Assembly: GCA_022241785.1 (NCBI GenBank)
Contig: JAKOMP010000019.1
Location: forward strand, 1-64,000
Source of the DNA: Cyanocohniella sp. LLY
GTDB lineage: Bacteria; Cyanobacteriota; Cyanobacteriia; Cyanobacteriales; Nostocaceae
DNA: 64,000 nt
Direction: 5' to 3'
Positions 44,088 to 52,512 of the stretch are shown here, in pieces (positions within the stretch are counted from its first letter, which is position 1; the number at the start of each line of letters is the position of its first letter). The notes beneath the pieces are model-generated. The model worked only from the letters and a program-made list of their open reading frames with translations, was not told where the DNA came from and ran no database searches. The position numbers were made by a program, and so were the translations under genes.

Positions 44088-45896
44088 TCACGCTGCTACT
44101 GCTTCTTTAATCCATTGTTGCAGTGTATTAATAACTTCCTCAATGGCTATTTCTTGGGTTTCACGGGTGGCGCGTTTGACTACTTCAACTTTGCCATTGT
44201 TAATCGCCCTACCTGTAACTATTCTGTATGGGATACCAATTAAATCAGCATCTTTGAATTTTACTCCCGCCCGTTCATCACGGTCATCAAGTAATGTTTC
44301 TACACCTGCTTTATTCAGTTCGGTGTAAAGTTTTTCGGCAATTTCTACTTGTTTAGCATCTTTGATGTTGGGAATCGTGACGATCGCCTGATAAGGTGCG
44401 ATCGCAACTGGCCAAATAATGCCGTCTTTATCGTAAGATTGCTCCACAGCCGATTGTGCCAACCTGGATACACCCACGCCATAGCAACCCATGAATAAGG
44501 GGTTTTCTTCACCCTGTTCACTTGTATACGTTGCATTCATAGCTTGGGAGTATTTGATACCCAGTTGGAAAATGTGACCTACTTCGATACCACGGGCGGT
44601 TTGTAGGGTTTGTTCTGGATTATGTACGGCGCGATCGCCTGGTCTGGATTTGCGTATATCTACTTTTAATTCTGGTAGCTTAAATTGTTCATTCCAGTTT
44701 GCCCCCACGACGTGATAACCAGTTTCATTGGCACCTGTGACGAAGTTTTTTAAGTCAACGACTGTTTGATCAACTAACCGCAAAAACTGAGGATGTAATT
44801 GTTTATTAGCAGTAATATACTCATCGCCAATATCAGGAGCAATATAACCTAAAGGTAGAGATTTAGTAGCCCATTTTGCTTGAGTTTCAGCATCGGGGAC
44901 ATCCAAGGAAATAATAGCTTTAGCACCGTAATTAGTAGCTAATTTTGTCAATTCATTTTGTAATTTAACTTCATTGACTTCTTGATCACCCCGAATATTC
45001 ACCAGCACTAACACAGTCATACCATTGTCGTAAACTGTTTGGTAAAGGACATTTTTGACAATTTGGGTGGGAGAACATTTGAGAAAATCACAAAGTTTTT
45101 CAATGGTTTCTGTTCCTGGGGTTTCCCGTTTTTCATAACTAGTAAACGGTGAAGTTTCCGCATCCACAGGTAAAGAAACGGCTTTTTCCACATTGGCGGC
45201 ATATTTACCATCTTCGGTATAGAGAACCTCATCCTCGCCAGCATCCGCTAACACCATAAATTCTGTCGAACCAGAACCGCCAATAGCCCCAGAATCAGCT
45301 TCCACTGCCCGAAATGCTAACCCAGAACGCCTTAGCATATTGCTATAGGCTTGGTACATATCTTGGTAGGTTTCCTTAAGACTGGCTTCATCGGTATGGA
45401 ACGAGTAGCCGTCCTTCATAATAAATTCTCGTCCGCGCATCAACCCAAAACGGGGACGAATTTCATCGCGGAATTTAGTTTGAATTTGATATAAATGTAG
45501 CGGTAGTTGACGATAGGAGCGAATCATATCACGGGCAACAGTCGTGATTACTTCTTCATGAGTCGGCCCTAATCCTAATTGTTGTTCACGACGGTCGATG
45601 AGGGAAAACATAATTCCCTCGGCTTTGGTGTAGGTATCCCAGCGTCCCGACTCTTTCCACAACTCAGCAGGTTGTAATTGTGGTAAAAGACATTCTTGTG
45701 CGCCTGTGGCGTTCATTTCTTCCCGGACAATTTGGGAAACCTTTTGTAGTACCCGCCACATCAAAGGCAAATAAGCATAAACTCCGCTACCGATGCGACG
45801 AATGTAACCTGCACGCAGTAATAATTTATGGCTGGGAATCTCAGCATCAGCTGGATCATCCCGCAGTGTAACGAATAACATTTGTGACAGTCGCAT
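44088..45896 (-). CDS. proS: Prolyl-tRNA synthetase (bacterial type with editing domain)
   Basis: This class II synthetase charges tRNA-Pro. The opening [15 protein letters not shown] and motif 1 region [20 protein letters not shown] match, motif 2 is [30 protein letters not shown], and motif 3 is in the [15 protein letters not shown] segment. An editing insertion domain (INS, about residues 225-385) is present, which marks the bacterial form. A C-terminal anticodon-binding domain ([34 protein letters not shown]) follows. Length 602 is normal. It is divergent from the acyltransferase gene (68 bases between starts). Confidence 0.97.
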   Translation of the reverse strand: MRLSQMLFVTLRDDPADAEIPSHKLLLRAGYIRRIGSGVYAYLPLMWRVLQKVSQIVREEMNATGAQECLLPQLQPAELWKESGRWDTYTKAEGIMFSLIDRREQQLGLGPTHEEVITTVARDMIRSYRQLPLHLYQIQTKFRDEIRPRFGLMRGREFIMKDGYSFHTDEASLKETYQDMYQAYSNMLRRSGLAFRAVEADSGAIGGSGSTEFMVLADAGEDEVLYTEDGKYAANVEKAVSLPVDAETSPFTSYEKRETPGTETIEKLCDFLKCSPTQIVKNVLYQTVYDNGMTVLVLVNIRGDQEVNEVKLQNELTKLATNYGAKAIISLDVPDAETQAKWATKSLPLGYIAPDIGDEYITANKQLHPQFLRLVDQTVVDLKNFVTGANETGYHVVGANWNEQFKLPELKVDIRKSRPGDRAVHNPEQTLQTARGIEVGHIFQLGIKYSQAMNATYTSEQGEENPLFMGCYGVGVSRLAQSAVEQSYDKDGIIWPVAIAPYQAIVTIPNIKDAKQVEIAEKLYTELNKAGVETLLDDRDERAGVKFKDADLIGIPYRIVTGRAINNGKVEVVKRATRETQEIAIEEVINTLQQWIKEAVAA

Positions 45897-45964
45897 CGTG
45901 ATTTTCCCTTTCCAGAAGTAATCGGTTAAATTTATAATTTTCCATCCATCAGGAGCAAATTACC

Positions 45965-47356
45965 TTGTCAGATGTAATTTATCAAGCACAAGCACCCCTG
46001 GAATTTATTCCCCCAGCCTTCAATCCCCTAATTTTGAAAGGCTTTCATCTGTTGTTACCGAGTTGGATTAACTGGCAAACAGCTATTACCCAAATTGAAG
46101 CAGATAACGTAGAGGTTTTGGTGGATCTTTATCGTCAGTTTCAAGAGGGAAAAATCCGCTTTATGCTGGCATTTCGCCATCCCAAAACAGATGATCCGTT
46201 TTGTTTGGGCTACTTATTTTCTCAAATTATGCCCAAAGTAGCACGCCAGCAGAATGCAGCCTTACAACTACCAATTCATGCTCATTTTATCTACGATCGC
46301 GGCATTCCTTTATGGGCGGGTGCCTATACCGGCTGGATTGCTTCGCATTTGGGTGGGACTTCCATTCAACGGGGTAAAGCTGACTGGACGGGGTTACGTT
46401 CGGCGCGGGACTTGTTTGCCAATGGCAAATTTCCGATGGCGGCGGCGCCAGAAGGGGCTACCAATGGTTTGTCGGAGATCATCAGTCCTTTGGAACCAGG
46501 GATTTCCCAATTAGGCTTTTGGTGTGCAGAAGACTTGCAGAAACTAGGACGCTCTGAACAAGTTTTAATTGTACCAGTTGGGATGAAATATAGTTATGTG
46601 GCGGCTCCTTGGAAGGCGATCGCGGATTTATTAAGTGAATTAGAAGCGGCTAGTGGTTTAGTGGTGAACCCCAAAGAACAAAGTCAGCATCCCTGTTTAG
46701 AATCGCTGTATCCCAGGTTATTAACTTTAGCCGAACACTTACTTTCTTTGATGGAAAAGTTTTACACGCAGTTTTATCATCAAACTTTGCCGGATACCAA
46801 AACAACGGCAACAGAAACCAGTAATCGTAATGAAATCTTAGCCATGCGGTTGCAAGCTTTATTAAATACAGCCTTACAAATATCCGAACAGTATTTTAAC
46901 TTACAGCCTAAAGGCGAATTAAGCGATCGCTGTCGGCGGGTAGAGCAAGCTGGCTGGAATTATATATTTAGAGAAGAGTATAAAGATATCAAAACATTAT
47001 CACCTGTAGAGAAAGCCTTAGGCGATCGCGTTGCCAACGAAGCCAATTCTCGAATGTGGCATATGCGGTTAGTAGAAAGCTTTGTGGCGGTTTCTGGCAG
47101 TTATATCCGCGAAAAACCCACAGTAGAAAGGTTTGCGGAGACAACTTTAATTTTATGGAAAATGATTGCCCGAATTAAAGGTGATAAAGCTACCCAACTT
47201 CCCCAACTAGGTAAGCAAAGGGTGAAAATTACCATTGGTGAGCCGATATCAGTATCAGAGCGTTATCCTGTGTATAAAGAAAATCGCTTAAATGCGAGGC
47301 AAGCTGTTGCTGATTTAACCAATGATTTGCAGCAAGCGATGGAGAATTTAATTTGA
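45965..47356 (+). CDS. PlsC-type phospholipid/glycerol acyltransferase
   Basis: The 463-residue protein probably transfers an acyl group to a glycerophospholipid. The HxxxxD motif can be read in FRHPKTDDPFC, and the later PEGATNG and FVVPVGMKYSY (here LIVPVGMKYSY) motifs match the family. It is much longer than the usual 1-acyl-G3P acyltransferase, with a C-terminal helical half of about 200 residues, so its substrate may differ. The start is a TTG with CAGGAG 9 bases upstream. It is divergent from proS. Confidence 0.8.
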   Translation: MSDVIYQAQAPLEFIPPAFNPLILKGFHLLLPSWINWQTAITQIEADNVEVLVDLYRQFQEGKIRFMLAFRHPKTDDPFCLGYLFSQIMPKVARQQNAALQLPIHAHFIYDRGIPLWAGAYTGWIASHLGGTSIQRGKADWTGLRSARDLFANGKFPMAAAPEGATNGLSEIISPLEPGISQLGFWCAEDLQKLGRSEQVLIVPVGMKYSYVAAPWKAIADLLSELEAASGLVVNPKEQSQHPCLESLYPRLLTLAEHLLSLMEKFYTQFYHQTLPDTKTTATETSNRNEILAMRLQALLNTALQISEQYFNLQPKGELSDRCRRVEQAGWNYIFREEYKDIKTLSPVEKALGDRVANEANSRMWHMRLVESFVAVSGSYIREKPTVERFAETTLILWKMIARIKGDKATQLPQLGKQRVKITIGEPISVSERYPVYKENRLNARQAVADLTNDLQQAMENLI

Positions 47357-47510
47357 GAATGATTCAGTTTAGAGTGTCAATCTATCTGTAAATTCAAACT
47401 GGAGTCGTTATTTTACAGTGTTTCCCACATTCTAAATTGATGATCAGTCGCATTAAGATAACGAATATGAATTAAATAACATAAATAACATGATGCAAGT
47501 CTAGTTTTTG

Positions 47511-47581
47511 ACCTCACCCTGCCTTTGACTTGCGTCAAAGTCTCCCCTCTCCTTGGTAAGGAGAGGGGTTGGGGGTGAGGT
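47511..47581. repeat. Nested palindromic repeat
   Basis: ACCTCACCC (47511-47519) pairs with GGGTGAGGT (47573-47581). Inside are CTTTGAC/GTCAAAG (47524-47540 region) and CCCCTCTCCTT/AAGGAGAGGGG (47544-47554 with 47558-47568). It is a typical cyanobacterial intergenic hairpin. It lies between the acyltransferase gene and the lipoprotein gene. Confidence 0.8.
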
Positions 47582-47692
47582 TCTGTATTTTATTAAATCC
47601 ACATTCCTAAGTAGCGCTTCAGCACCACTGCTTTGGAACTATATCCGCAAGCAGTTTAGTGCTGTGTGCCATTACATTTGTCAGTAACAAAT

Positions 47693-48421
47693 ATGTTAAA
47701 TATACGGTTGCAAATTATAATTTTTATGACAATAGGAGTTCTACTAGGTTGTCAAGAATCTCAAGTTTCATCACAACCAAATCCTGGTAATTCTTCTATG
47801 GCACCTACTGTACCTCACAGTGTTGCAGTCTCTAAAATTACTCCCAATTCTCCATCTACTGAGTCCAGCAAATCTCAGAAAACTGGCAAAATAATTGGGC
47901 AAGCTATTGACTGTAATAACGACGGCAAAGATAACGGTTACCGTATCGATTACGACAACGATGGCATTCCCGATGACTGTATTACTTACGATGATAATGG
48001 TAATGTCATCAAGAATGAGGAAGCCACAAACAATATTGACACCACAAATCCTCAAGCCTTATATGACACTCGCATGATTGCTTTAGAACAACTAATTGAA
48101 GGTTGTCAAGAAAATAGCAAGGTTGAAGGCGATATAACTTACACAACTTGTATACTTAACAATCGCCCTGTAAAAGCAACAGAATATCTCACAGAGTTAG
48201 GCGATGGATTAATCATTTGGTTTGAAAATGGGAACGTCAAAGCTGTACAACGCACCCATAACGGTGAAACTTTCTTTTTTGACAACGGGCGACTAGAAGT
48301 AAAATTTGAGGAAGCTGGGGAAAAAGTGTTTACTACTTTCAGTAATGAAGAACGCAGCGAATTGGAAGAACTGGGACGCACTAGCTACCAACGCATCTTT
48401 CAAGAGTTTGGCATTCGCTAG
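47693..48421 (+). CDS. Predicted lipoprotein with a calcium-type acidic repeat
   Basis: The protein starts with LQIIIFMTIGVLLGC, a lipoprotein signal and lipobox. A Ser/Pro-rich linker follows, then DCNNDGKDNGYRIDYDNDGIPDDC, an Asp-rich arrangement like thrombospondin type 3 or calcium-binding loops. The remainder (about 95-240) is a beta-rich domain (GDGLIIWFENGNVKAVQ, TFFFDNGRLEVKFEE) without a known family. I start at the ATG at 47693 so that the signal peptide is N-terminal; the ORF track begins 9 codons earlier. Function unknown; it is presumably on the outside of the inner membrane. Confidence 0.7.
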   Translation: MLNIRLQIIIFMTIGVLLGCQESQVSSQPNPGNSSMAPTVPHSVAVSKITPNSPSTESSKSQKTGKIIGQAIDCNNDGKDNGYRIDYDNDGIPDDCITYDDNGNVIKNEEATNNIDTTNPQALYDTRMIALEQLIEGCQENSKVEGDITYTTCILNNRPVKATEYLTELGDGLIIWFENGNVKAVQRTHNGETFFFDNGRLEVKFEEAGEKVFTTFSNEERSELEELGRTSYQRIFQEFGIR

Positions 48422-48501
48422 CCCCTAGCCTCTAGTATCTAGTACAGCACGGCGTAAATAGGCATACCATTTGAAATCGTCATACAGCCTGTTTGATAAG
48501 C

Positions 48502-48532
48502 TTTTTGACTTTTGACTTTTGACTTTTGACTT
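48502..48532. repeat. TTTTGAC heptamer tandem repeat
   Basis: The 7-base unit TTTTGAC is repeated about four times. It belongs to the heptameric short tandem repeats of this type of genome. It lies between the lipoprotein gene and clpS. Confidence 0.85.
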
Positions 48533-48632
48533 CCGCGCAGCGGTACTAGTCTCTATTCCCCAGTCTCCAGACAATAGACTAAACTAGTTATTTATAGTGT
48601 AGTTTTGTAAAATCCTGTTGGCTAACTGTTTT

Positions 48633-48959
48633 ATGGTTACAAGACTTTCAGCAGCTATTTACGCAACGGGTACGTCACCGACTGTAGCGCCTGAACGGTC
48701 TGATCAAGTTACCCGTAAGCCTTATCCGAATTATAAGGTGATCGTGTTAAATGACGACTTTAATACTTTTCAACACGTAGCTGAGTGTTTGATGAAGTAT
48801 ATTCCCGGAATGACGGGTGATCTAGCGTGGGATTTGACTAATCAGGTACATTACGAAGGACAAGCCATTGTTTGGGTAGGCCCCCAAGAACCAGCAGAAC
48901 TGTATCATCAACAGCTGCGTCGTGCTGGTTTAACAATGGCTCCTTTGGAAGCGGCTTAA
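48633..48959 (+). CDS. clpS: Clp protease adaptor ClpS
   Basis: ClpS delivers N-degron proteins to the ClpAP/ClpCP protease. The core is intact: NYKVIVLNDDFNTFQHVAECL (the NDD pocket residues for N-terminal amino acids), then IPGMTGDLAWDLTNQVHYEG and HQQLRRAGLTMAPLEA. The ATG at 48633 is chosen in place of the TTG at 48618 on the ORF track. It is 108 residues, standard. The DUF2103 gene follows after 5 bases, so they form an operon. Confidence 0.92.
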   Translation: MVTRLSAAIYATGTSPTVAPERSDQVTRKPYPNYKVIVLNDDFNTFQHVAECLMKYIPGMTGDLAWDLTNQVHYEGQAIVWVGPQEPAELYHQQLRRAGLTMAPLEAA

Positions 48960-48964
48960 ATATC

Positions 48965-49276
48965 ATGGGTAAAGCCAATAAAGACGCTGCTCACAAAGAC
49001 GGTAGATTAGTCTGGAATCACTCAACTCATATTTCTGGTCTCATCCCAATTTTAGAACGCCTCTGTCAACAGCATGGGATTCAAACTGTCACGCCAGGTG
49101 TGATTGGGCGTGCAAAGGGTCATTGTCCCAAAATGCAACTGCGTGTGTCTGTACCCATTCGTGGTGGGTATAAAGTCATCGCCCGTCAGGGTAAGACAGT
49201 ACAAGAGGTATTTATCCTGACCACTTTAGATCAGGACACATTCAAAGATACGCTAGCGATCGCCATGAAAAATTAA
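48965..49276 (+). CDS. DUF2103 family protein
   Basis: The 103-residue protein is encoded from the ATG at 48965; the ORF on the track (48872..49276) begins inside clpS in another frame and is a false extension. DUF2103 hallmarks are DGRLVWNHSTHISGLIPILERLCQ, TVTPGVIGRAKGHCPKMQLRVSVP and GYKVIARQGKTVQEVF. The function is unknown. The clustering with clpS, 5 bases apart, suggests a link to protein quality control. The stop lies 48 bases from that of the convergent membrane protein gene. Confidence 0.8.
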   Translation: MGKANKDAAHKDGRLVWNHSTHISGLIPILERLCQQHGIQTVTPGVIGRAKGHCPKMQLRVSVPIRGGYKVIARQGKTVQEVFILTTLDQDTFKDTLAIAMKN

Positions 49277-49324
49277 TCAGCCCCATAGTCTCTTGTCTAC
49301 GGTTCAGCGACTGTTGACTATTGA

Positions 49325-49645
49325 TTATTCTTCAATCCGGCGGACTGCGAATTTATGTAGCGGCAAACTCAAAATACAAGAAAAAGTCAAAAAATACGAT
49401 AAAGCCGTAGTTATTTTCACAGACATGAGTAGAGTTTCCCAGTCAGGTAAAATCATCTTCTCAACGCCAAACGCCACACAGTAAACGAGCCAATAAGAAA
49501 AGCTCATTCTAAAGAGAATTTTCTCTGTTTCTTCTAGATTATCTTTTGGTTGCTTGCGATCCCACAGTAACAGTAGGCCAGCAATACAAGCAACAAAGGA
49601 TACAGCAACTACAAATTCATGACACAATACATTGATTGAATGCAT
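49325..49645 (-). CDS. Small multi-pass membrane protein of unknown function
   Basis: The 106-residue protein has about three hydrophobic segments: FVVAVSFVACIAGLLLLW, FRMSFSYWLVYCVAFGVEKMIL and ITTALSYFLTFSCILSL. The loop between the first two is acidic and charged (RKQPKDNLEETEK). No family is recognised. The gene stands alone and could be a hypothetical resident gene. I consider it real because of the consistent membrane pattern. Confidence 0.55.
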   Translation of the reverse strand: MHSINVLCHEFVVAVSFVACIAGLLLLWDRKQPKDNLEETEKILFRMSFSYWLVYCVAFGVEKMILPDWETLLMSVKITTALSYFLTFSCILSLPLHKFAVRRIEE

Positions 49646-49900
49646 TTGCGCTTATCCCAATACTTGAATCAGTTGAGATTCAGTCTAAAGGAATAATCCT
49701 CCGGCTTACAAAAAACATTTACAAACTGCAATAGAACACTGTAATTAATTTAAAAAATTGCAACAAAAGTTATATTTTTATCAAGATTGCTATTAATAAT
49801 AAGTTTTAAATTCAATTATGGAGATTTATCAAGAAAGTAGGCGATCGCTAATTGTGATTTGATGTAGCAGTCCTAAATACATTAAAAATAAATCTACTCC
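49646..49900. other. Intergenic region ending in short tandem repeats
   Basis: CTACTCCCTACTCCCTATTC at 49891-49910 overlaps the start of the next minus-strand coding region. No gene or RNA was recognised in the rest. Confidence 0.6.
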
Positions 49901-50458
49901 CTACTCCCTATTCCCTATTCCCTTCTTCCGTTCCTTAATAGGTTCAGCCGGATTACCTGCATAAATCATCATCGGCTCTAAAGAGCGCCCCGTAACCCCA
50001 CCTAAAGTCAGAACTGCTCCCCGACCAACCGTCACACCAGGCCCAATAACTGACTTAGCCGCAATCCAACTACTTTCCTGAATATGAATTGGAGCAGTAA
50101 TTAGTTGAAAATCAGGATGATTCCAATCATGATTACCTGTGCAAAGATAAACATTTTGAGATAGGCAAACATGACTATCTATGGTGACATGAGCCAAATT
50201 ATCTATCCAAGCATCTTCTCCAATCCAAACATAATCGCCCACAGTTAATCGCCAAGGAAACTTCACCCGCACCCCAGACTTAATGCGAACACCCTGACCA
50301 ATTTTTGCCCCAAATTTACGAAGTACCCAAACCTTTAAGCCTGACATGGGAAGCCAACGACTCTCAACCAAGGGTGACCCTAAAAAGTACCACAAAAGTT
50401 GTTGCCAGTAAGGAGCGCCAGGAGTATAAGTACCAAGACTATAGTTATCTAAACGCAT
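49901..50458 (-). CDS. WcaF-like hexapeptide-repeat acyltransferase
   Basis: This protein resembles the left-handed beta-helix acetyltransferases that modify exopolysaccharides, such as WcaF. The opening MRLDNYSLGTYTPGAPYW and PLVESRWLPMSGLKVWVLRKFGAKIG fit, and the hexapeptide repeats run through IGEDAWIDNLAHVTIDSHVCLSQNVYLCTGNHDWN to GRGAVLTLGGV and IYAGNPAEPI. The last residues (KKGIGNRE) and the stop are encoded by a GGGAATAGGGAATAGGGAGTAG tandem repeat, so the repeat supplies the C-terminus. A copy of its first 15 bases lies at 51311, part of the rearranged locus. Confidence 0.87.
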   Translation of the reverse strand: MRLDNYSLGTYTPGAPYWQQLLWYFLGSPLVESRWLPMSGLKVWVLRKFGAKIGQGVRIKSGVRVKFPWRLTVGDYVWIGEDAWIDNLAHVTIDSHVCLSQNVYLCTGNHDWNHPDFQLITAPIHIQESSWIAAKSVIGPGVTVGRGAVLTLGGVTGRSLEPMMIYAGNPAEPIKERKKGIGNRE

Positions 50459-50466
50459 ATTTATAG

Positions 50467-50667
50467 TTAATCAAGGGCGGGATTGAGACTTGCTCCTGTA
50501 CGACCTGTAAAAATCCACAAGAGGGCGCGAGCAATATCGCGAATAATCCGGATGATAGATTCTTGGGGGCGACTCGATGGTACAGCCAATGGAGTAAAAG
50601 CGATACCTTGACTACCAAGGATGATGGTGGCGATCGCTTTAGCCCTAGGCATGTAAAAATCTAAGGG
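50467..50667 (-). pseudogene. Truncated duplicate of the YdcF-like gene (3' end)
   Basis: The frame reads MPRAKAIATIILGSQGIAF to GASLNPALD, the same tail as the intact YdcF-like protein at 51333-51920 with few changes. The upstream homology continues for a few codons (DFYMPRA) and then ends near 50667. It is thus a copy of the gene's 3' third, lying directly before the wcaF-like start as in the original order. Confidence 0.8.
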
Positions 50668-50705
50668 AATTAGTTATATGTGTAGAATTTATGCACTACG
50701 TAAAT

Positions 50706-51125
50706 CTATGCAATTAAGTTGAGGGCATGATTAATAATAACATTTTGATCAATTTTTGATTCTAACTCTTCTACTTCATATCTTCCTTCTTCTACTTCCA
50801 AAGAGGCATTATCTAAAGCTGAGGGATAGGCTTCTTCAAAAACCAATCGCAACTCTTCTGATGTTAAGTAAGAGCCTCCTGACTTACGTCGTTTATTTTT
50901 TAGCTGAATTTCCCGAACACAATTGCGAATTGATACATCCCAAGACCGGGTTGTTCGATCCTCAGCTTTTTGCTTAATGAGATGTAGTAGCAAGACTTTA
51001 GCATAACTGCGGATATTATTAATTTTATCTTCACGGCTCATTTCTTCTAATTCTTCAACAATAGCTAATGCTTCCGCGATGTTACCTTGTAACAATAAAG
51101 ATTTTAAGGTGAGTATTTCTTCCAT
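50706..51125 (-). CDS. DUF29 family protein, third copy, short C-terminus
   Basis: The 139-residue protein shares the DUF29 pattern (LLLQGNIAEALAIVEELEEMS, LLLHLIKQKAEDRTTRSW, SIRNCVREIQLKN), but it ends after VIINHALNLIA, about 30 residues shorter than the two copies at 11.1-12.4 kb. It may be truncated or a natural short form. It lies between a YdcF remnant and the intact ydcF-like gene, in a segment flanked by direct repeats. The function is unknown. Confidence 0.75.
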   Translation of the reverse strand: MEEILTLKSLLLQGNIAEALAIVEELEEMSREDKINNIRSYAKVLLLHLIKQKAEDRTTRSWDVSIRNCVREIQLKNKRRKSGGSYLTSEELRLVFEEAYPSALDNASLEVEEGRYEVEELESKIDQNVIINHALNLIA

Positions 51126-51310
51126 AAACGTCCATTAAAGTTGAAGGTTGAATGCTGAATGCTGATCTCAATTATCTAAAACAGGGGGCTGTTCCAATAT
51201 TTCAATACAGTTCAGTTAATGATAATTGTAGATGGGGTCCACAGGCAGCACAACTCAACATATTCTTGATCATGTTGCTTCTTCTTGCATAAACTTAACT
51301 GTTGACTGAT

Positions 51311-51536
51311 TTATCTAAACGCATATTTGTCGTTAATCAAGAGCAGGATTAATACTTGCTCCTGTACGCCCTGTAAAAATCCACAAGAGGGCGCGAGTAA
51401 TATCACGAATAATACGGATAGTAGCTTCTTGGGGTTGATTCGATGGTACAGCCACTGGAGTAAAAGCGATACCTTGACTACCCAGTACGAGAGTTGCGAT
51501 CGCTTTGGCTCTCGGCATATGAAAATCTGAAGTAAT
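51311..51536. repeat. Direct repeat of the wcaF start and ydcF end (second copy at 50445-50667)
   Basis: TTATCTAAACGCATATTTGT... at 51311 and TTATCTAAACGCATATTTAT... at 50445 begin two near-identical segments of about 225 bases, each holding the first 15 bases of the wcaF-like gene and the 3' part of the ydcF-like gene, in the same orientation. The offset is 866 bases. The intervening 640 bases contain the DUF29 gene. Confidence 0.8.
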
Positions 51537-51920
51537 CAAAAATAAGTGCTGAATTCCGTGTTGTTTGAATTCTGGGATGAGGGTAGTAAAGTTAGTAACT
51601 GTATCAACAGCACGATAATCCAGATAAAGTCTGCTTTCTGATACACCCGCAGCTTGAAAAATTGGTTTTACTAATTTAGGTGGAGTACCAGAAGAAACCC
51701 AAATTTTTAAATCAGGATACCAACGTGCTATTTCAGCCGCAGAATTTTCCCGATCTGTCCAACCGCCGAGGGTCAGGATAGCTTGAGGTTGAGGAGACTG
51801 GTGATAGGCGATCGCTAGTCTTCCAGGAATGAGCAATAGTATTGTCAGGACAAAAATTACTGGAGCCAAAATCAAATATTTTGTAAGTGGAAATTTGAAT
51901 AATTTTACCCATAGTTTCAT
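51333..51920 (-). CDS. YdcF/SanA-type DUF218 membrane protein
   Basis: The 195-residue protein has an N-terminal membrane segment (YLILAPVIFVLTILLLIPGRLAI) and a DUF218 domain: AILTLGGWTDRENSAAEIARWYP, IWVSSGTPP, VDTVTNFTTLIPEF, HLFLITSDFHMPRAKAIATLVLG. DUF218 proteins such as SanA/ElyC are tied to envelope integrity. It is the intact copy of a duplicated gene; its 3' third also occurs at 50467-50667. It is near the polysaccharide-modifying wcaF-like gene, so an envelope role is plausible. Confidence 0.85.
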   Translation of the reverse strand: MKLWVKLFKFPLTKYLILAPVIFVLTILLLIPGRLAIAYHQSPQPQAILTLGGWTDRENSAAEIARWYPDLKIWVSSGTPPKLVKPIFQAAGVSESRLYLDYRAVDTVTNFTTLIPEFKQHGIQHLFLITSDFHMPRAKAIATLVLGSQGIAFTPVAVPSNQPQEATIRIIRDITRALLWIFTGRTGASINPALD

Positions 51921-52512
51921 AAATTTAATTTATCTATTTCACAAAAAAATCTCCTATTATCTTTTCACATAAACGACATACTTCATAGACACTTCATATT
52001 GAAGCACGTACTACACAGTGAAATAAATCATTAAATCGGTACTATAAATTTAAACTTTTTTCTTTACCAAAGCATCGCCAGGTTTACTTTATAAGGTTTT
52101 TACATCAAGGAAAGTCATGTAGTTTTAGTGTAATTCTTTTGACAATATGTGAAATTATGGTAAATTTACCCAGGCGAAACAAAAAAATTTCAGGTTTATT
52201 GAGAGGTAACAGTAATGACTGTTCACAGCATCTGTTGGATTTGTGCGATCGTATTTAAAACCACCTTTGAAAATCTGGTTTCTTCATTGATTTAACGTAG
52301 TGTTAGTCACAATTTAAGATTTCGGTGCCAATTTATTCTGTAAGCAAGTTTTATGGCTTACTAGAAGCAATCAATTGTTGAAAAGCTGCCAAAGGTAGTT
52401 AATAATTTCATGCGATTCAATTTTTCAGTGTGTATCTCTAAATACTACTGAACTTCTGAATTTAGATAGAAATGTGTTTGCAACATCAAAATAGTTGGTG
52501 GATGAGGATTCT
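51921..52512. other. Intergenic region upstream of a secreted protein
   Basis: About 590 bases, AT-rich, with no recognised gene, RNA or repeat. GAGG before the ATG at 52513 is the ribosome site of the next gene. A short ORF starting ATGACTGTTCAC near 52214 has no support. Confidence 0.5.

Noticed and set aside
48872-48964. Long start of the DUF2103 ORF
   Set aside because: The extra 31 residues come from clpS in another frame; the ATG at 48965 matches the family start.
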